This document shows positions 30,912-41,174 of a DNA stretch of 64,000 nt, one piece after another; position 1 is the stretch's first letter, and each line of letters begins with the position of its first letter. The position numbers were made by a program, and so were the translations under genes. This DNA comes from Kluyvera georgiana ATCC 51603 (GTDB lineage Bacteria; Pseudomonadota; Gammaproteobacteria; Enterobacterales; Enterobacteriaceae), in NCBI RefSeq assembly GCF_001654985.1, contig NZ_LXEU01000025.1:1-64000 (forward strand). Reading direction: 5' to 3'. The notes under the pieces were generated by a model. That model ran no database searches. It was not told the origin of the DNA and worked only from the letters and a program-made list of their open reading frames with translations.

Positions 30912-32270
30912 ATGTCTACAGGGGATAGAATTTCTATTCGGGAGAAGATTGGCTATAGCCTTGGGGATGCCGCCAGTCATATCGTATTTGACTCGTCGGT
31001 GGCTATTCTGGCCTATTTTTACACCGATATTTACGGCCTGCCGCCTGCGGTAATGGGCACTATGTTCCTGCTGGTCCGTCTGCTGGATGCGATAACCGAT
31101 CCGATTATGGGGGCCATCGCCGATGCGACTTCTACGCGCTGGGGTCGTTTCCGTCCATGGTTGCTGGCGATTTGTGTGCCGTTTGCTGTCAGTTGCGTGC
31201 TGGTGTATTCCATCCCGTCTTTCTCGGATACCGGTAAAGTGGTTTACGCGGTCGCGGCGTATATCTTTATGACGCTGATGTACACCGCGATTAACATCCC
31301 TTACTGCTCGCTCGGCGCAGCGCTCACCTCTGACCCGCGCGAAAGCCTGTCGTTGCAGTCCTGGCGATTTGCTATTACGCCTATCGGTGGCGCGCTGGGT
31401 ACCGCGCTTATTCTCCCGCTGGCCGATTTCCTCTATCCGGCCGATCGGGCGACCGGCATCCAGGTTTCTATGGCTCTGTTTGGGGTGATTGGCTGCCTGA
31501 TGTTTATTACCTGCTTCTTCACCACCAAAGAACGCGTTCAGCCGATTAAAGAAGAGAATCTCAACATTGCGCGCGACGTTAAAATTCTCTTTAAAAACGA
31601 CCAGTGGCTGATTCTCTCCGTCTATAACTTCATGATGCTGGTTGCCGTGGTGCTGCGCGGCGGCGCGGTGGTGTATTACATCAATACGGTGTTGAATAAA
31701 GGCGCTGATATTATTTCTCTGTTTATGCTTGGCGGGATGTTCGCTTCCATGGCGGGGTCCGTGCTGGCAAAACCGTTTGGTACCCGTTTTTGTAAGGTGA
31801 AGCTTTCATTCTGGATTAACCTGCTCACTGCCGCATTTGGGGTTATTTGTTTCTTCGTTCCCCCTCAGGCATGGATAGTGATATTTGTGATTCACATTAT
31901 TATTTCTGTGATTCAGGGCGGTAACGGTGCGTTACAGTGGTCGATGATTACCGATACAAATAATTACGGCGAATGGAAAACGCAGCGTCGCATTACAGGA
32001 ATGAATGTTGCGGCCAATATATTCATTATTAAGCTGGGGGTTGCCGTCGGTGGCGCCATTTTAGGTTGGGTATTGGCTTATTTCCATTACGAATCCGGCG
32101 TGGCCGTACAGTCCCCTTCCGCCGCTCAGGGCGTGATGCTGTTATTTACGATTGTTCCGGCAGTGTTCTACGTGCTGACTGCGTTCTCGATCAAGTTCTA
32201 TGGTTTGAACGAAACCAGAATGAACGGCGTTGTTGATGACCTGAAAAAAGGCACATTTGCCCATTCGTAA
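30912..32270 (+). CDS. GPH-family glycoside:cation symporter
   Basis: A 452-residue, twelve-helix sugar symporter of the MelB/YicJ/XynP group. It begins with the family opening ISIREKIGYSLGDAASHIVF and has DPIMGAIADATSTRWGRFRPWLL. The ATG at 30912 is favoured because GGGAG at 30902-30906 would serve it; an ATG at 30900 lies in front. It lies 29 bp before a GH3 glucosidase, so it probably imports beta-glucosides or beta-xylosides unphosphorylated. The exact substrate cannot be read from sequence. Confidence 0.9.
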   Translation: MSTGDRISIREKIGYSLGDAASHIVFDSSVAILAYFYTDIYGLPPAVMGTMFLLVRLLDAITDPIMGAIADATSTRWGRFRPWLLAICVPFAVSCVLVYSIPSFSDTGKVVYAVAAYIFMTLMYTAINIPYCSLGAALTSDPRESLSLQSWRFAITPIGGALGTALILPLADFLYPADRATGIQVSMALFGVIGCLMFITCFFTTKERVQPIKEENLNIARDVKILFKNDQWLILSVYNFMMLVAVVLRGGAVVYYINTVLNKGADIISLFMLGGMFASMAGSVLAKPFGTRFCKVKLSFWINLLTAAFGVICFFVPPQAWIVIFVIHIIISVIQGGNGALQWSMITDTNNYGEWKTQRRITGMNVAANIFIIKLGVAVGGAILGWVLAYFHYESGVAVQSPSAAQGVMLLFTIVPAVFYVLTAFSIKFYGLNETRMNGVVDDLKKGTFAHS

Positions 32271-32299
32271 GTTAAATCCTCGGGAAGGGGGAATCACGT

Positions 32300-35083
32300 A
32301 TGCATCACGCTTTCATCGGTAAACCCCTGGAGGGGTTTGCCGAATTCTCGATGACCGTAGCGGCACAGGGCGCGGTATTACTGAAAAACAGGCCGCGGAC
32401 GCTACCGCTGGATGAACTGGATACGATCGCCATTTTTGGCCGTACCCAAATCAATTACTATCGTAGCGGCACGGGGTCCGGCGGGGCGGTAAACGTTGTA
32501 TCAACCTGTAACCTGCTGGATGCGATGCGCGAACGCTGCGGCGCGCGGATCAATAGTATTGTGGCGCAGAGCTATGAGCAGTGGGTTATCTCGCACCCTT
32601 TTGATAACGGCGGCGGAGGCTGGGCGCAGGAACCGTGGTTTCAACAGGAAATGCCGCTGAGCGATGATCTGGTTGCCAGGGCCAGCCTGGTTTCCAATAA
32701 AGCGGTGGTTGTGATTGGCCGCACAGCCGGTGAAGATAAAGACAATGCCGATGTGCCCGGCGGCTATCGCCTGAGTGACGCTGAATACGCCATGCTGAAA
32801 GCGGTATGCCAACGCTTCAATAACGTGATCGTTGTGTTGAACGTGTCTTCAATCATCGACATGTCATGGTCGGAAGATCCGGCGCTGCGGCCACATATTG
32901 GCGCCATTCTCTACGCCTGGCACGGCGGCCCGCACGGAGGTCGGGCGGTTGCTTCGCTGCTGTGCGGCGATGTGACGCCCTCCGGTAAGCTGACCGATAC
33001 CCTCGCCACCTCGCTGGACGAGTACCCTTCAGTTGCCTGCTGGGGCGATAGCGTGCAAAATATTTATCAGGAAGATATTTATGTAGGCTATCGCTACTTT
33101 GAAACTTTCCGGCCGCAGTCCGTTCTGTATCCATTTGGTTTTGGGTTGTCCTACACGCGTTTTACCCTCCACGCTTTGCGGGCTGAGTTGATTGTCGATC
33201 CCTCGCTGTCGTTGCAGTTTACGGCGACGGTCGACAATGTGGGCGAGCGATTTGCGGGAAGCGAGGTGGTGCAGATCTATCTTGAAGCCCCTCAGGGGGT
33301 GTTAGGTAAGCCTGCGCGCCAACTGATCGCGTTTGGGAAAACCCGGGTGCTACAGCCGGGCGAGCGTGAAACGCTGACGCTAACGGTGCCGCTGGAACGG
33401 CTGGCTTCGTGGGACGACAGCGGTGCTACCGGTCATCCCAACTGTTGGGTGCTGGAGGCGGGAACATACCGTTTCTGGGGTGGGAATCAGGTGCGTAATT
33501 TACAGCCGATCGGCGTTCAGGGCGAGGACGGCTACGTACAGCCGATGCTGCGGGTTGTGTCCTGTCATGAGCAGGCGCTGGCACCAACGGTGCCATTTTC
33601 GCGACTGCGTCCCGGCAAACGCCTGACGTCCGGCACGTGGCTTGAGGAGTGGGAGGAGACGCCGAGGAGAAAATTTTCTCTGCATCACCGTATTCATACG
33701 CGTCTGCCGTCGGCGCTGAGTCTGACTGGCGATCGAAATATTCGCTTTGCTGATGTGGCGCAGGGACGTGCCGATATGGCGGAATTTATCGCCCAGCTCG
33801 AGCCCGAGGAACTGGCCTGTCTGGTGCGCGGTGAGGGGATGTGTAGCCACAAGGTTACGCCGGGCGTGGCCTCAGCGTTCGGGGGCACCAGTGACAGCCT
33901 GTTGGAAAAAGGCATTCCGTTAGCCTCTACGGCGGATGGCCCTTCCGGTATCCGCATGGATAACGGCGCGCATGCGACGCTGATGCCCAGCGGTACGCTG
34001 CTGGCTTGTACCTGGGATCCGGTTTTGATTGAGCGTTTATACGCGATGGAAGGCAAGGAGCTACAGCGTAATCAGATCGATCTGCTGCTGGGGCCGGGAA
34101 TGAACATCCACCGTCATCCGCTCAACGGACGTAACTTTGAGTATTTCTCGGAAGATCCGCTACTGACAGGCATGATGGCGGCGGCCACGGTGCGCGGTAT
34201 TCGTAGCGGTGGCGGCATCGCCACGCTCAAGCACTTTGCCTGCAATAGCCAGGAGCAGGCGCGTGCCCAGGCAAATGCGGTGGTTTCGGCGCGCGCGCTA
34301 CGTGAAATTTATCTGCGCGGCTTTGAATATGCGGTGAAAGAGGGCGGTGCGATGGCGGTGATGACGGCGTATAACCCGATTAACGGCCACTGGTCAGCGT
34401 CAAACTACTGCCTGAACACGACGATTTTGCGCGATGACTGGGGCTTTCAAGGCATCGTGATGACCGACTGGTGGGCAAAGATGAATGATGCCATCGTCGG
34501 CGGTGACGCGACGGTTAACAACACGGCGGCGATGATCCGGGCACAAAACGATCTGTATATGGTGGTTAACAACAACGGCGCGGAGATTAACGCCGGAGAG
34601 GATAACACGCTGACGGCGCTGGCTGACGGAACCCTGACGCTGGGTGAGCTTCAGCGCTGCGCCAGCAATATTCTGTCGTTTATGCTGCACACGCAGGTGG
34701 TGAAGCGGGGCGAGGTGCCAAAAGTGCGGGTGCCGATAATCACCACGGACAACGAGCTGTATATCGCAGATGCGATCAAAATCGCGCCCGAGTCGCGGCT
34801 ACGCTACACCGAACCGCTGGCGATTTATATTCCGCACGCAGGAGCATATGATCTGCTGGTGAGCGTGAACGCGGCGGCGATGCCGCTGGCGCAGACGGCG
34901 ACCAACCTGTTATTCAACGGTAAATTTGTCGCCACGATACAGACGCGCGGAACCCTGGGGCAGAGAGTGGTACAGAAGCTGTGTCGTGTGCAGCTGGAGC
35001 CGGGATACTACCGGGTGCAAACCGACGTGATTAAAGCCGGTCTGGAAATCGACTGGCTGGAGTTTAAGCGTGTTGATTCCTGA
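32300..35083 (+). CDS. Domain-permuted GH3 beta-glucosidase
   Basis: A 927-residue cytosolic glycosidase without a signal peptide. The usual GH3 order is reversed. The C-terminal-type alpha/beta sandwich comes first (about residues 20-260, with GRTAGEDKDNADVPG and TPSGKLTDT). A fibronectin-III-like domain follows (about 290-395). The TIM-barrel comes next (about 480-810, with TLKHFACN at K644-H645 and nucleophile D723 in VMTDWWA). An extra beta-rich tail of about 100 residues closes the protein. Permuted GH3 enzymes are known from ruminal Firmicutes. Its pairing with the GPH symporter suggests hydrolysis of an imported glucoside. Confidence 0.9.
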   Translation: MHHAFIGKPLEGFAEFSMTVAAQGAVLLKNRPRTLPLDELDTIAIFGRTQINYYRSGTGSGGAVNVVSTCNLLDAMRERCGARINSIVAQSYEQWVISHPFDNGGGGWAQEPWFQQEMPLSDDLVARASLVSNKAVVVIGRTAGEDKDNADVPGGYRLSDAEYAMLKAVCQRFNNVIVVLNVSSIIDMSWSEDPALRPHIGAILYAWHGGPHGGRAVASLLCGDVTPSGKLTDTLATSLDEYPSVACWGDSVQNIYQEDIYVGYRYFETFRPQSVLYPFGFGLSYTRFTLHALRAELIVDPSLSLQFTATVDNVGERFAGSEVVQIYLEAPQGVLGKPARQLIAFGKTRVLQPGERETLTLTVPLERLASWDDSGATGHPNCWVLEAGTYRFWGGNQVRNLQPIGVQGEDGYVQPMLRVVSCHEQALAPTVPFSRLRPGKRLTSGTWLEEWEETPRRKFSLHHRIHTRLPSALSLTGDRNIRFADVAQGRADMAEFIAQLEPEELACLVRGEGMCSHKVTPGVASAFGGTSDSLLEKGIPLASTADGPSGIRMDNGAHATLMPSGTLLACTWDPVLIERLYAMEGKELQRNQIDLLLGPGMNIHRHPLNGRNFEYFSEDPLLTGMMAAATVRGIRSGGGIATLKHFACNSQEQARAQANAVVSARALREIYLRGFEYAVKEGGAMAVMTAYNPINGHWSASNYCLNTTILRDDWGFQGIVMTDWWAKMNDAIVGGDATVNNTAAMIRAQNDLYMVVNNNGAEINAGEDNTLTALADGTLTLGELQRCASNILSFMLHTQVVKRGEVPKVRVPIITTDNELYIADAIKIAPESRLRYTEPLAIYIPHAGAYDLLVSVNAAAMPLAQTATNLLFNGKFVATIQTRGTLGQRVVQKLCRVQLEPGYYRVQTDVIKAGLEIDWLEFKRVDS

Positions 35084-35091
35084 GTACCGTT

Positions 35092-35125
35092 TGTAGGCCA
35101 GATAAGGCAAAGCCGCCATCTGGCT
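35092..35125. repeat. REP-like element
   Basis: GTAGGCCAGATAAGGCAAAG followed by CCGCCATCTGGC has the pattern of enterobacterial REP sequences (GCCnGATAAGGCG...GCATCnGGC). It lies just after the GH3 gene. Confidence 0.7.
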
Positions 35126-35211
35126 ATTTGCTTCGGCTCGCCTGCTGGCGTTGCGCTTGTCAGGGCGATGTCATCTTGCTGTTATACGAGGACATTTCCG
35201 GTTTGCCGAAC

Positions 35212-35242
35212 AAAAAAGCCAGCTCAACCGAGCTGGCTTTTT
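35212..35242. terminator. Bidirectional terminator between the GH3 gene and emrB
   Basis: AAAAAAGCCAGCTC-AACC-GAGCTGGCTTTTT has A and T tracts on both sides and serves the converging transcripts. Confidence 0.92.
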
Positions 35243-35244
35243 GA

Positions 35245-36783
35245 CTAGTGAGCGCCCCCGCCCCCGCCGCCTGCGCCAAACGGCGGTCTGGCGAACCACA
35301 CCAGCCCCAGCAGCACCAGGAAGATCCCCGCCGAAATCCAGAAGATTTCGTTGGCTGAGACAATTAGCCCCTGGTTGGTAATCTGCTGGGCTATCCAGCC
35401 GGAAGCCTGCTGCTGCGTCATCCCCATGCCTTGCAGCTGATCGTACATCTGCTGGGCATTGGGGTTGAACGGCGTCACCGACTCGGTGAGCTGCGCGTGG
35501 TGCATCGCTTCACGGTTAGTCCACAGCGTGGTGGTAATCGACGTCCCGATGGAGCCTGCCAGCGTACGGGTAAAGTTCGACAGACTCGATGCGGCCGCCA
35601 GACGCTCAGGCGGTAGCCCGGAAAGCGTAATGGTGGTCAACGGCATGAAGAAGCACGCGACGGCGAAGCCCTGAATAAACTGCGGCCAGGCCGAGGCGCC
35701 GAAGTCCATTCCCGGTTCGAAGGTGTAGGCGCGCCAGTAGAAGCACACGGCATACATAATAAAGCTGAAGGTGACCAGACGGCGCATATCCAGCTTATGG
35801 GCAAAGCGGCCGATAATCGGCGACAGCAGCACCGGAATGACGCCTACCGGCGCTGAAGCCAGACCGGCCCAGGTTGCGGTATAACCGTAGACCTCCTGCA
35901 ATAGCTGCGGCAGCAAAACAATCGCGCCGAAGTAGAGCATATAGGCCAGGCTGATACACAAACAGCCGATAGTAAAGTTTCGTGACTTAAACAACGACAG
36001 ATCGACTATCGGGTTATCGTCGGTCAACTCCCAGACGATCAGGAAGCTTAGCGACACCACCGCCACGATGGTCAGCACGATAATTTCCGTGGAGTTAAAC
36101 CAGTCGAGCTCTTTCCCCTGGTCGAGCATGACCTGTAGGCTACCAATCCCCAACACCAGCAGCGCCAGGCCTATGCCGTCGATACGCCTTTGCTCGGTTC
36201 GGGTTTCACGCCCGCGCAGAGTCTGGAGGCTTAACAATACCACTATCGCGCCAATCGGCACGTTGATAAAGAAGATCCAGCCCCAGTGGTAGTTATCGCT
36301 GATGTAGCCGCCGAGGATTGGCCCGCAGATCGGGGCCACGATCACCGTCATCGACCACAGCGCCAGCGCGATTGAGCGTTTGGCGGGGGGATAGTTGCTG
36401 AGCAGCAGACTTTGCGAAAGCGGGATCAACGGTCCGGCAACGATCCCCTGAATCACGCGGAAGAAGATCAGCATGCTCAGGCTGTTGGACATCCCGCACG
36501 CCCAGGACGCAATGACAAAGGCGACGGTGGACCACAGGAACAGCTTCACCTCACCGACGCGCTTCGCCAGCCAGCCGGTAATCGGAATGGAGATGGCGTT
36601 CGCGACCCCGAATGAGGTGATAACCCACGTCCCCTGGCTCAGCGACGAGCCAAGGTTACCGGCGATGGTGGGGATAGCCACGTTCGCGATGGTGGAGTCC
36701 AGCACCTGCATAAAGGTGGCCAGCGACAGCGCAATGGTCATAATGACCAGCTGCGCGCCTTCCAGCGGTTTTTGCTGTTGCAT
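35245..36783 (-). CDS. emrB: Multidrug efflux MFS transporter EmrB
   Basis: A 512-residue inner-membrane DHA2-family drug:H+ antiporter with 14 predicted helices. Motif C-like GPILGGYISDNYHWGWIFFINVPIG is conserved. It works with EmrA and TolC to export uncouplers and hydrophobic antibiotics. The start at 36783 (MQQQKPLEGAQ) matches E. coli; a GTG nine bases upstream is not needed. The C-terminus ends in a Gly-rich GAGGGGGGAH. Confidence 0.97.
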   Translation of the reverse strand: MQQQKPLEGAQLVIMTIALSLATFMQVLDSTIANVAIPTIAGNLGSSLSQGTWVITSFGVANAISIPITGWLAKRVGEVKLFLWSTVAFVIASWACGMSNSLSMLIFFRVIQGIVAGPLIPLSQSLLLSNYPPAKRSIALALWSMTVIVAPICGPILGGYISDNYHWGWIFFINVPIGAIVVLLSLQTLRGRETRTEQRRIDGIGLALLVLGIGSLQVMLDQGKELDWFNSTEIIVLTIVAVVSLSFLIVWELTDDNPIVDLSLFKSRNFTIGCLCISLAYMLYFGAIVLLPQLLQEVYGYTATWAGLASAPVGVIPVLLSPIIGRFAHKLDMRRLVTFSFIMYAVCFYWRAYTFEPGMDFGASAWPQFIQGFAVACFFMPLTTITLSGLPPERLAAASSLSNFTRTLAGSIGTSITTTLWTNREAMHHAQLTESVTPFNPNAQQMYDQLQGMGMTQQQASGWIAQQITNQGLIVSANEIFWISAGIFLVLLGLVWFARPPFGAGGGGGGAH

Positions 36784-36799
36784 TACGCGCACCCCAGCA

Positions 36800-37972
36800 T
36801 TAGTTGGCGTTGGCCTGGACGATGTCGTTAATCAGCTTGTTCACCGGATCGAGGCTGATTTCACGCGCATTGCTCTCGTAAACCGGGCTGGTACGAATCT
36901 GGTTAGCCAGCATCTGACCGTCGCGGTTGGAGGTATCAACCTTCACCAGCGTAGAGAGACCGATACGCAGCGGGTGTTTCGCCAGCTGATCGGCATCCAG
37001 TTCAATACGTACCGGCAGACGCTGCACGACTTTGATCCAGTTACCGGTGGCGTTCTGCGCCGGCAGCAGCGAGAAGGCGCTGCCCGTACCCATATCGAGA
37101 CCGACCACTTTCCCGGTGTATTTGACGTCGTCGCCGTAGATATCGCTGATGACGGTTACCGGCTGGCCGATACGCATGTGCGCCAGCTGCGTCTCTTTAA
37201 AGTTTGCATCTACCCACAGGTTGCTGGCCGGCACTACCGCCATCAGCGGAGTGGTTGGGCTTATCTGCGCGCCAGGCTGGACGGAACGGCGGGAAACATA
37301 GCCGCTCATCGGGCTGACAATTTTGGTACGTTGCAGGGCAAGCCAGGCGTTACGAACGTCGGTTGCCGCCTGGCGAACCGTTGGCTGATCTTCCAGTTTG
37401 GTCCCCAGAATCATCGCCTGGTTAGCGTTGTACTGCTGTACCGCCACATCGAGAGCCGCCTGAGCGCTGGTCACCGCATCTTTCGCGTGCTGCAGCTCTT
37501 CACGGCCAATCAGGTTGGCGCTGCCCAGCGGAATACGACGGTTGAGGTCGGTTTGCGCCTGAGCCAGCGTGGTTTTGCGAATATCGATATTCGCCTGCAG
37601 CTGCTTGTTGTTGATCATCAGCTGGCGCATCTGGCGCACGCTGGAGGCCAGCTGGGTCTGCGCTTTTTCAAACGCCTGCTGAGCATCGGTCTGGTCAAGC
37701 GTAACCAGCACGTCACCCTGCTGGATGTAGTCGGTGTTGTCGGCCCAGACTTTCGTCACGCTACCGGACACCTGCGCCATGATTTGTACCTGGTTCCCTG
37801 CCACGTAAGCGTCATCGGTTTCCTCGAAGTGACGCAGAACCAAAAACCAGTAGGCCCCATAGGCCACGGCAATAATAACAAAGAGCAAGGTCAACAAGAT
37901 GAGGGCGCGTTTACGTTTGCCTTTCTTGTTGGCGGGTTGCTGCGGGGTTTGAGTCTCCGCATTTGCGCTCAT
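36800..37972 (-). CDS. emrA: Multidrug efflux periplasmic adaptor EmrA
   Basis: A 390-residue membrane-fusion protein. It has a short cytosolic tail, one N-terminal helix (ALILLTLLFVIIAVAYGAYWF), a lipoyl/barrel-sandwich domain and a long coiled-coil hairpin (about residues 95-200). It links EmrB to TolC. The start at 37972 (MSANAETQ) is preferred to the upstream in-frame start. It lies 16 bp before emrB. Confidence 0.97.
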   Translation of the reverse strand: MSANAETQTPQQPANKKGKRKRALILLTLLFVIIAVAYGAYWFLVLRHFEETDDAYVAGNQVQIMAQVSGSVTKVWADNTDYIQQGDVLVTLDQTDAQQAFEKAQTQLASSVRQMRQLMINNKQLQANIDIRKTTLAQAQTDLNRRIPLGSANLIGREELQHAKDAVTSAQAALDVAVQQYNANQAMILGTKLEDQPTVRQAATDVRNAWLALQRTKIVSPMSGYVSRRSVQPGAQISPTTPLMAVVPASNLWVDANFKETQLAHMRIGQPVTVISDIYGDDVKYTGKVVGLDMGTGSAFSLLPAQNATGNWIKVVQRLPVRIELDADQLAKHPLRIGLSTLVKVDTSNRDGQMLANQIRTSPVYESNAREISLDPVNKLINDIVQANAN

Positions 37973-38029
37973 GTGATTCTCCACATTTCTTATTATTGAT
38001 ATCGGCAATGCCGACCTGTTTACCAGAAA

Positions 38030-38054
38030 GGCCAGCAGGGGTTATCTGCTGGCC
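38030..38054. terminator. Hairpin between emrR and emrA
   Basis: GGCCAGCAG (38030-38038) pairs with CTGCTGGCC (38046-38054). On the minus strand the tail is only weakly T-rich, so partial attenuation between emrR and emrAB is possible. Confidence 0.5.
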
Positions 38055-38083
38055 TGTTTGTTTTCATTGCGATCGCGGTAGTA

Positions 38084-38614
38084 TCAGCGCAGGGCGTCGA
38101 GTACTGAGCCATCCTCTTCCATCTGATCCAGACGGGTAAGAAGTTTGCGGGTGATATGCTCAAGCTGATCTTTCTCAGCCGCGCTGAGAGACGACCAGAG
38201 CTGATGCAGGCAGTGATGCTGCGGAGGCAGAACCTCGCTCAGGAATTCGCGACCTTTGTCGGTGAGCTGCAGATGCAGGCAGCGGCGGTCATTGTCGCTT
38301 TCACGACGTTCAATCCAGCCGCGTTTTTCCAGTTCATCGGCGATGCGGGTGGCGTTGGTACGCGATGACCCGAGCGCGCAGCTGAGTTCGGAGGGCTGAA
38401 TGCTGTGATTTTCTTGAGACTCCAGCGTGATTAGCGCCATAAATAACGTCTCGTTAATCCCTTGAGCTTTCAGCATTTTATTGCGGTTATCCAGCAGCTT
38501 ACCCTGCATGTGCATGCACAGGCGAGTCAGAAGAATTTCCTGGAAAGGGAATTCTTCGCAGCGGCTGGCGCGAAATTTCAGCATTTGTTCAATGGGCGTA
38601 AACGAACTATCCAT
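38084..38614 (-). CDS. emrR: MarR-family repressor EmrR (MprA)
   Basis: A 176-residue repressor of emrAB, relieved by uncouplers and salicylate. The winged-helix domain contains [36 protein letters not shown] followed by the [10 protein letters not shown] wing typical of MarR proteins. It is first in the emrRAB operon. Confidence 0.97.
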   Translation of the reverse strand: MDSSFTPIEQMLKFRASRCEEFPFQEILLTRLCMHMQGKLLDNRNKMLKAQGINETLFMALITLESQENHSIQPSELSCALGSSRTNATRIADELEKRGWIERRESDNDRRCLHLQLTDKGREFLSEVLPPQHHCLHQLWSSLSAAEKDQLEHITRKLLTRLDQMEEDGSVLDALR

Positions 38615-38751
38615 CTGGGCATTACCTCATTAGTTACAGCCGATATAGTAACGACAGTGACAAATAAAGTAAATGAATTATTGCCAGTAATTTATGTGAT
38701 GACTCTATGGTATAGGGGTGATGAATACGTATGTCTATCACCCCGTAGCCA

Positions 38752-39933
38752 CTATTCGGCTGCCTGACGATGATAGCCCCACCACCAGACCAAAAGGTTG
38801 GCGACGGAAATCGCCGCGCCGGCCGCACAGACTCCGAGCCAGCCGGCATGCTGCCAGGCCCAGGCCGATAGCAGCGACCCTGCCGCACCACCGATAAAGT
38901 AGCTGGTCATGTAGCCTGCGGTGAGTCGGTTACGGGCGTCAGGCTGCACGCGATAAATCACCGTCTGATTGGTGATATGCACCCCCTGAACCATCAGATC
39001 CAGCACCAGAATACCGATAATCAGCGCAATGGCGGAGGTCTGGCCGTAGCCAATCGCCACCCAGGAAAGCAGCAACAACACCAGGCCCCATGTGGTTGTC
39101 AGGTGTGCTTTGCCTTTATCCGCCAGCCCACCGACGGGACGAGCGCCCAGCGCGCCCGCCGCGCCCGCCAGACCAAACAGGCCGATCGTGCCTTCCGAAT
39201 AGTTGAACGGTGCGCCCGAGAGCAGAAACGCCATCGAGGTCCACAGAATGCTGAAATTGGCAAAAGTCAGGCAGCCGAGCAGCGCGCGGGTGCGCAGTAG
39301 CTTATCGTGCGCAAAGAGGCTAAAGATGGAGCCGAGCAGCTGCGGGTAGTTAAGGTGCGTCTCCTGCTTGAGCTTCGGCAGACCACGCCACAGGGCGAAG
39401 GCCAGTACCACCATCAGCGCGCTGGCGACCCAGTAAACGGTACGCCAGCCGCCGAGGCTTGCCAGCAGCCCGGCGACGGTTCGCGCCAGCAGGATACCCA
39501 GCAGCAATCCGCTCATCACGGTTCCGACCACTTTGCCACGCTTTTCCGGTGAGGCGAGGGTGGCCGCCATAGGGACCAGAAGCTGCGCGACGACGGAGAA
39601 GAGTCCCGTAAGGGCGGTACCGAGGATCATCATGACCAGCGAACTGCTGCTGGCGGTGATCAGCATGCCTCCCGCGGCGAGCAGCGTCATGGTGACAATC
39701 AGCGCGCGACGTTCAAACATATCGCCCAGCGGTACGAGGAACAGCAGCCCGGCGGCGTAGCCCAACTGCGCGGCGGTAACGATAAAACCGGCCTGTCCGG
39801 CGCTTAGTGAGAAGTGACGGGCGATGGTTTCCAGCAGCGGTTGTGCATAGTAGTTACTGGCAACGGCAAGGCCGGTGGCGACGGACATTAAGGCGATTAA
39901 CGCTGGGCTAAGCCCGTGAGCAGGTTTCGTCAT
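38752..39933 (-). CDS. ygaY: MFS transporter YgaY (intact)
   Basis: A 393-residue major-facilitator protein with twelve predicted helices and the GD-x3-R-R motif at the helix 2-3 loop (PLGDMFERRALI). It lies next to emrR as E. coli ygaY does. The E. coli K-12 copy is a frameshifted pseudogene, whereas this one reads through. The start at 39933 (MTKPAHGLSPALIAL) excludes a non-hydrophobic upstream extension. The substrate is unknown. Confidence 0.85.
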   Translation of the reverse strand: MTKPAHGLSPALIALMSVATGLAVASNYYAQPLLETIARHFSLSAGQAGFIVTAAQLGYAAGLLFLVPLGDMFERRALIVTMTLLAAGGMLITASSSSLVMMILGTALTGLFSVVAQLLVPMAATLASPEKRGKVVGTVMSGLLLGILLARTVAGLLASLGGWRTVYWVASALMVVLAFALWRGLPKLKQETHLNYPQLLGSIFSLFAHDKLLRTRALLGCLTFANFSILWTSMAFLLSGAPFNYSEGTIGLFGLAGAAGALGARPVGGLADKGKAHLTTTWGLVLLLLSWVAIGYGQTSAIALIIGILVLDLMVQGVHITNQTVIYRVQPDARNRLTAGYMTSYFIGGAAGSLLSAWAWQHAGWLGVCAAGAAISVANLLVWWWGYHRQAAE

Positions 39934-40041
39934 GGTATTGAGAATGTGAGGAAGAATGAGGACGATAATAACGAAAGGCTGGGAGGTGCGGGAATATGTC
40001 GCGTAGCGGAATGTGCTTTTTGATGGCGGTCGTTGTCTCGT

Positions 40042-40090
40042 ATAGGCCGGATAAGACAAAGCCGCCATCCGGTGACCGGTGGCGGCTTTG
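40042..40090. repeat. REP-like element overlapping the proX terminator
   Basis: TATAGGCCGGATAAGACAAAG is a REP-like half. CAAAGCCGCCA (40057-40067) pairs with TGGCGGCTTTG (40080-40090), followed by TTTG on the plus strand. The stem can terminate transcription on either side. Confidence 0.75.
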
Positions 40091-40109
40091 TTTGATGGCG
40101 CCAGGTTTA

Positions 40110-41111
40110 TCAGTCCTTATTCTGCGCTGCCAACGCTTCTTTCACCCAGCCGTCAAATACCTGCTGGTGGGCTTTAATCCAGCCATCCACCTGGCCCTGA
40201 ACGTCGGCTTCCGATGCTTTACCGGCATGCATCATGGAGTTCTGCGCGTTAATGTCAGACAGCGGCAGTTTCATAATGGCGAACAGCTTCGCGGCAGCCG
40301 GGTTTTTCTCGGCCCAGGCTTTGTTGGCGACAATATGGATAGTGCTTACCGGGAAGCCGTAGTTAGCGCCGTTAGGCAGCTTGGTGTCGGCATCTTTCGG
40401 AACGCCCGGCAGGGAAGAGAACGGCACCTGCAGCCACACCACGTCTTTACCTGGTTTCAGTACATCGCTCACCCAGTACGGCGTCCAGGTGTAGTAGAAG
40501 ATCGGTTTACCTTCTTTAAAACGGGTAATGGTGTCGGCCATCATCGCCGCGTAGTTACCCTGATTATGATCGACGGTTTTGTTCAGGTCGTAAGCTTCCA
40601 ACTGGTGGTTGATGGCCGTTTCACAGCCCCAGCCTGGCGTACAGCCGGTCAGGTCGGCTTTACCGTTACCGTTGGTGTCGAACAGTTTGGCGATCTTCGG
40701 ATCTTTCAACTGCGCAATGTTGGTGATGTGGTATTGATCGGCGGTTTTCTTATCGATCAAATAACCCTGTGCCGCGCCGCCAACCAGCGTCCCTTCACGA
40801 TAGAACTTCTTATCACCGCCCGCCGCGGCGTACATGTCGTTATGCAGCGGGATCCAGTTGACGGCGGTGAACGTCGCATCGCCGGCGGCGATCGAGGTGT
40901 AGCCGACGTTGTAATCGACTTCGTTCGGTTTACTGACGGTGTAGCCCAGTTTTTCCAGCGCGCGGCTCACCAGCAGCGTCTGGAAGGTCTCTTCTGACAG
41001 GGTGCTCTGCACCGGCTGAACGGTAATGCCTTTCCCTGGAAGGTCGGCAGCAAACGCGCTGGTGGAGACCAGCGTGGTAAAAGCAGTGGCTAAGACAAAT
41101 GAGTGTCGCAT
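40110..41111 (-). CDS. proX: Glycine betaine/proline-binding periplasmic protein ProX
   Basis: A 333-residue OpuAC-family binding protein with a signal peptide cut after SAFA. Trp residues of the betaine cage occur in AVNWIPLH and TWTPYWV. Third gene of proVWX, 63 bp after proW. Confidence 0.97.
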   Translation of the reverse strand: MRHSFVLATAFTTLVSTSAFAADLPGKGITVQPVQSTLSEETFQTLLVSRALEKLGYTVSKPNEVDYNVGYTSIAAGDATFTAVNWIPLHNDMYAAAGGDKKFYREGTLVGGAAQGYLIDKKTADQYHITNIAQLKDPKIAKLFDTNGNGKADLTGCTPGWGCETAINHQLEAYDLNKTVDHNQGNYAAMMADTITRFKEGKPIFYYTWTPYWVSDVLKPGKDVVWLQVPFSSLPGVPKDADTKLPNGANYGFPVSTIHIVANKAWAEKNPAAAKLFAIMKLPLSDINAQNSMMHAGKASEADVQGQVDGWIKAHQQVFDGWVKEALAAQNKD

Positions 41112-41174
41112 CGTTGTTCCTTTAATAGTGATAGTCGTGGAGCGTTGGCCCGCCAGCGCGGGCCAACACGATGG

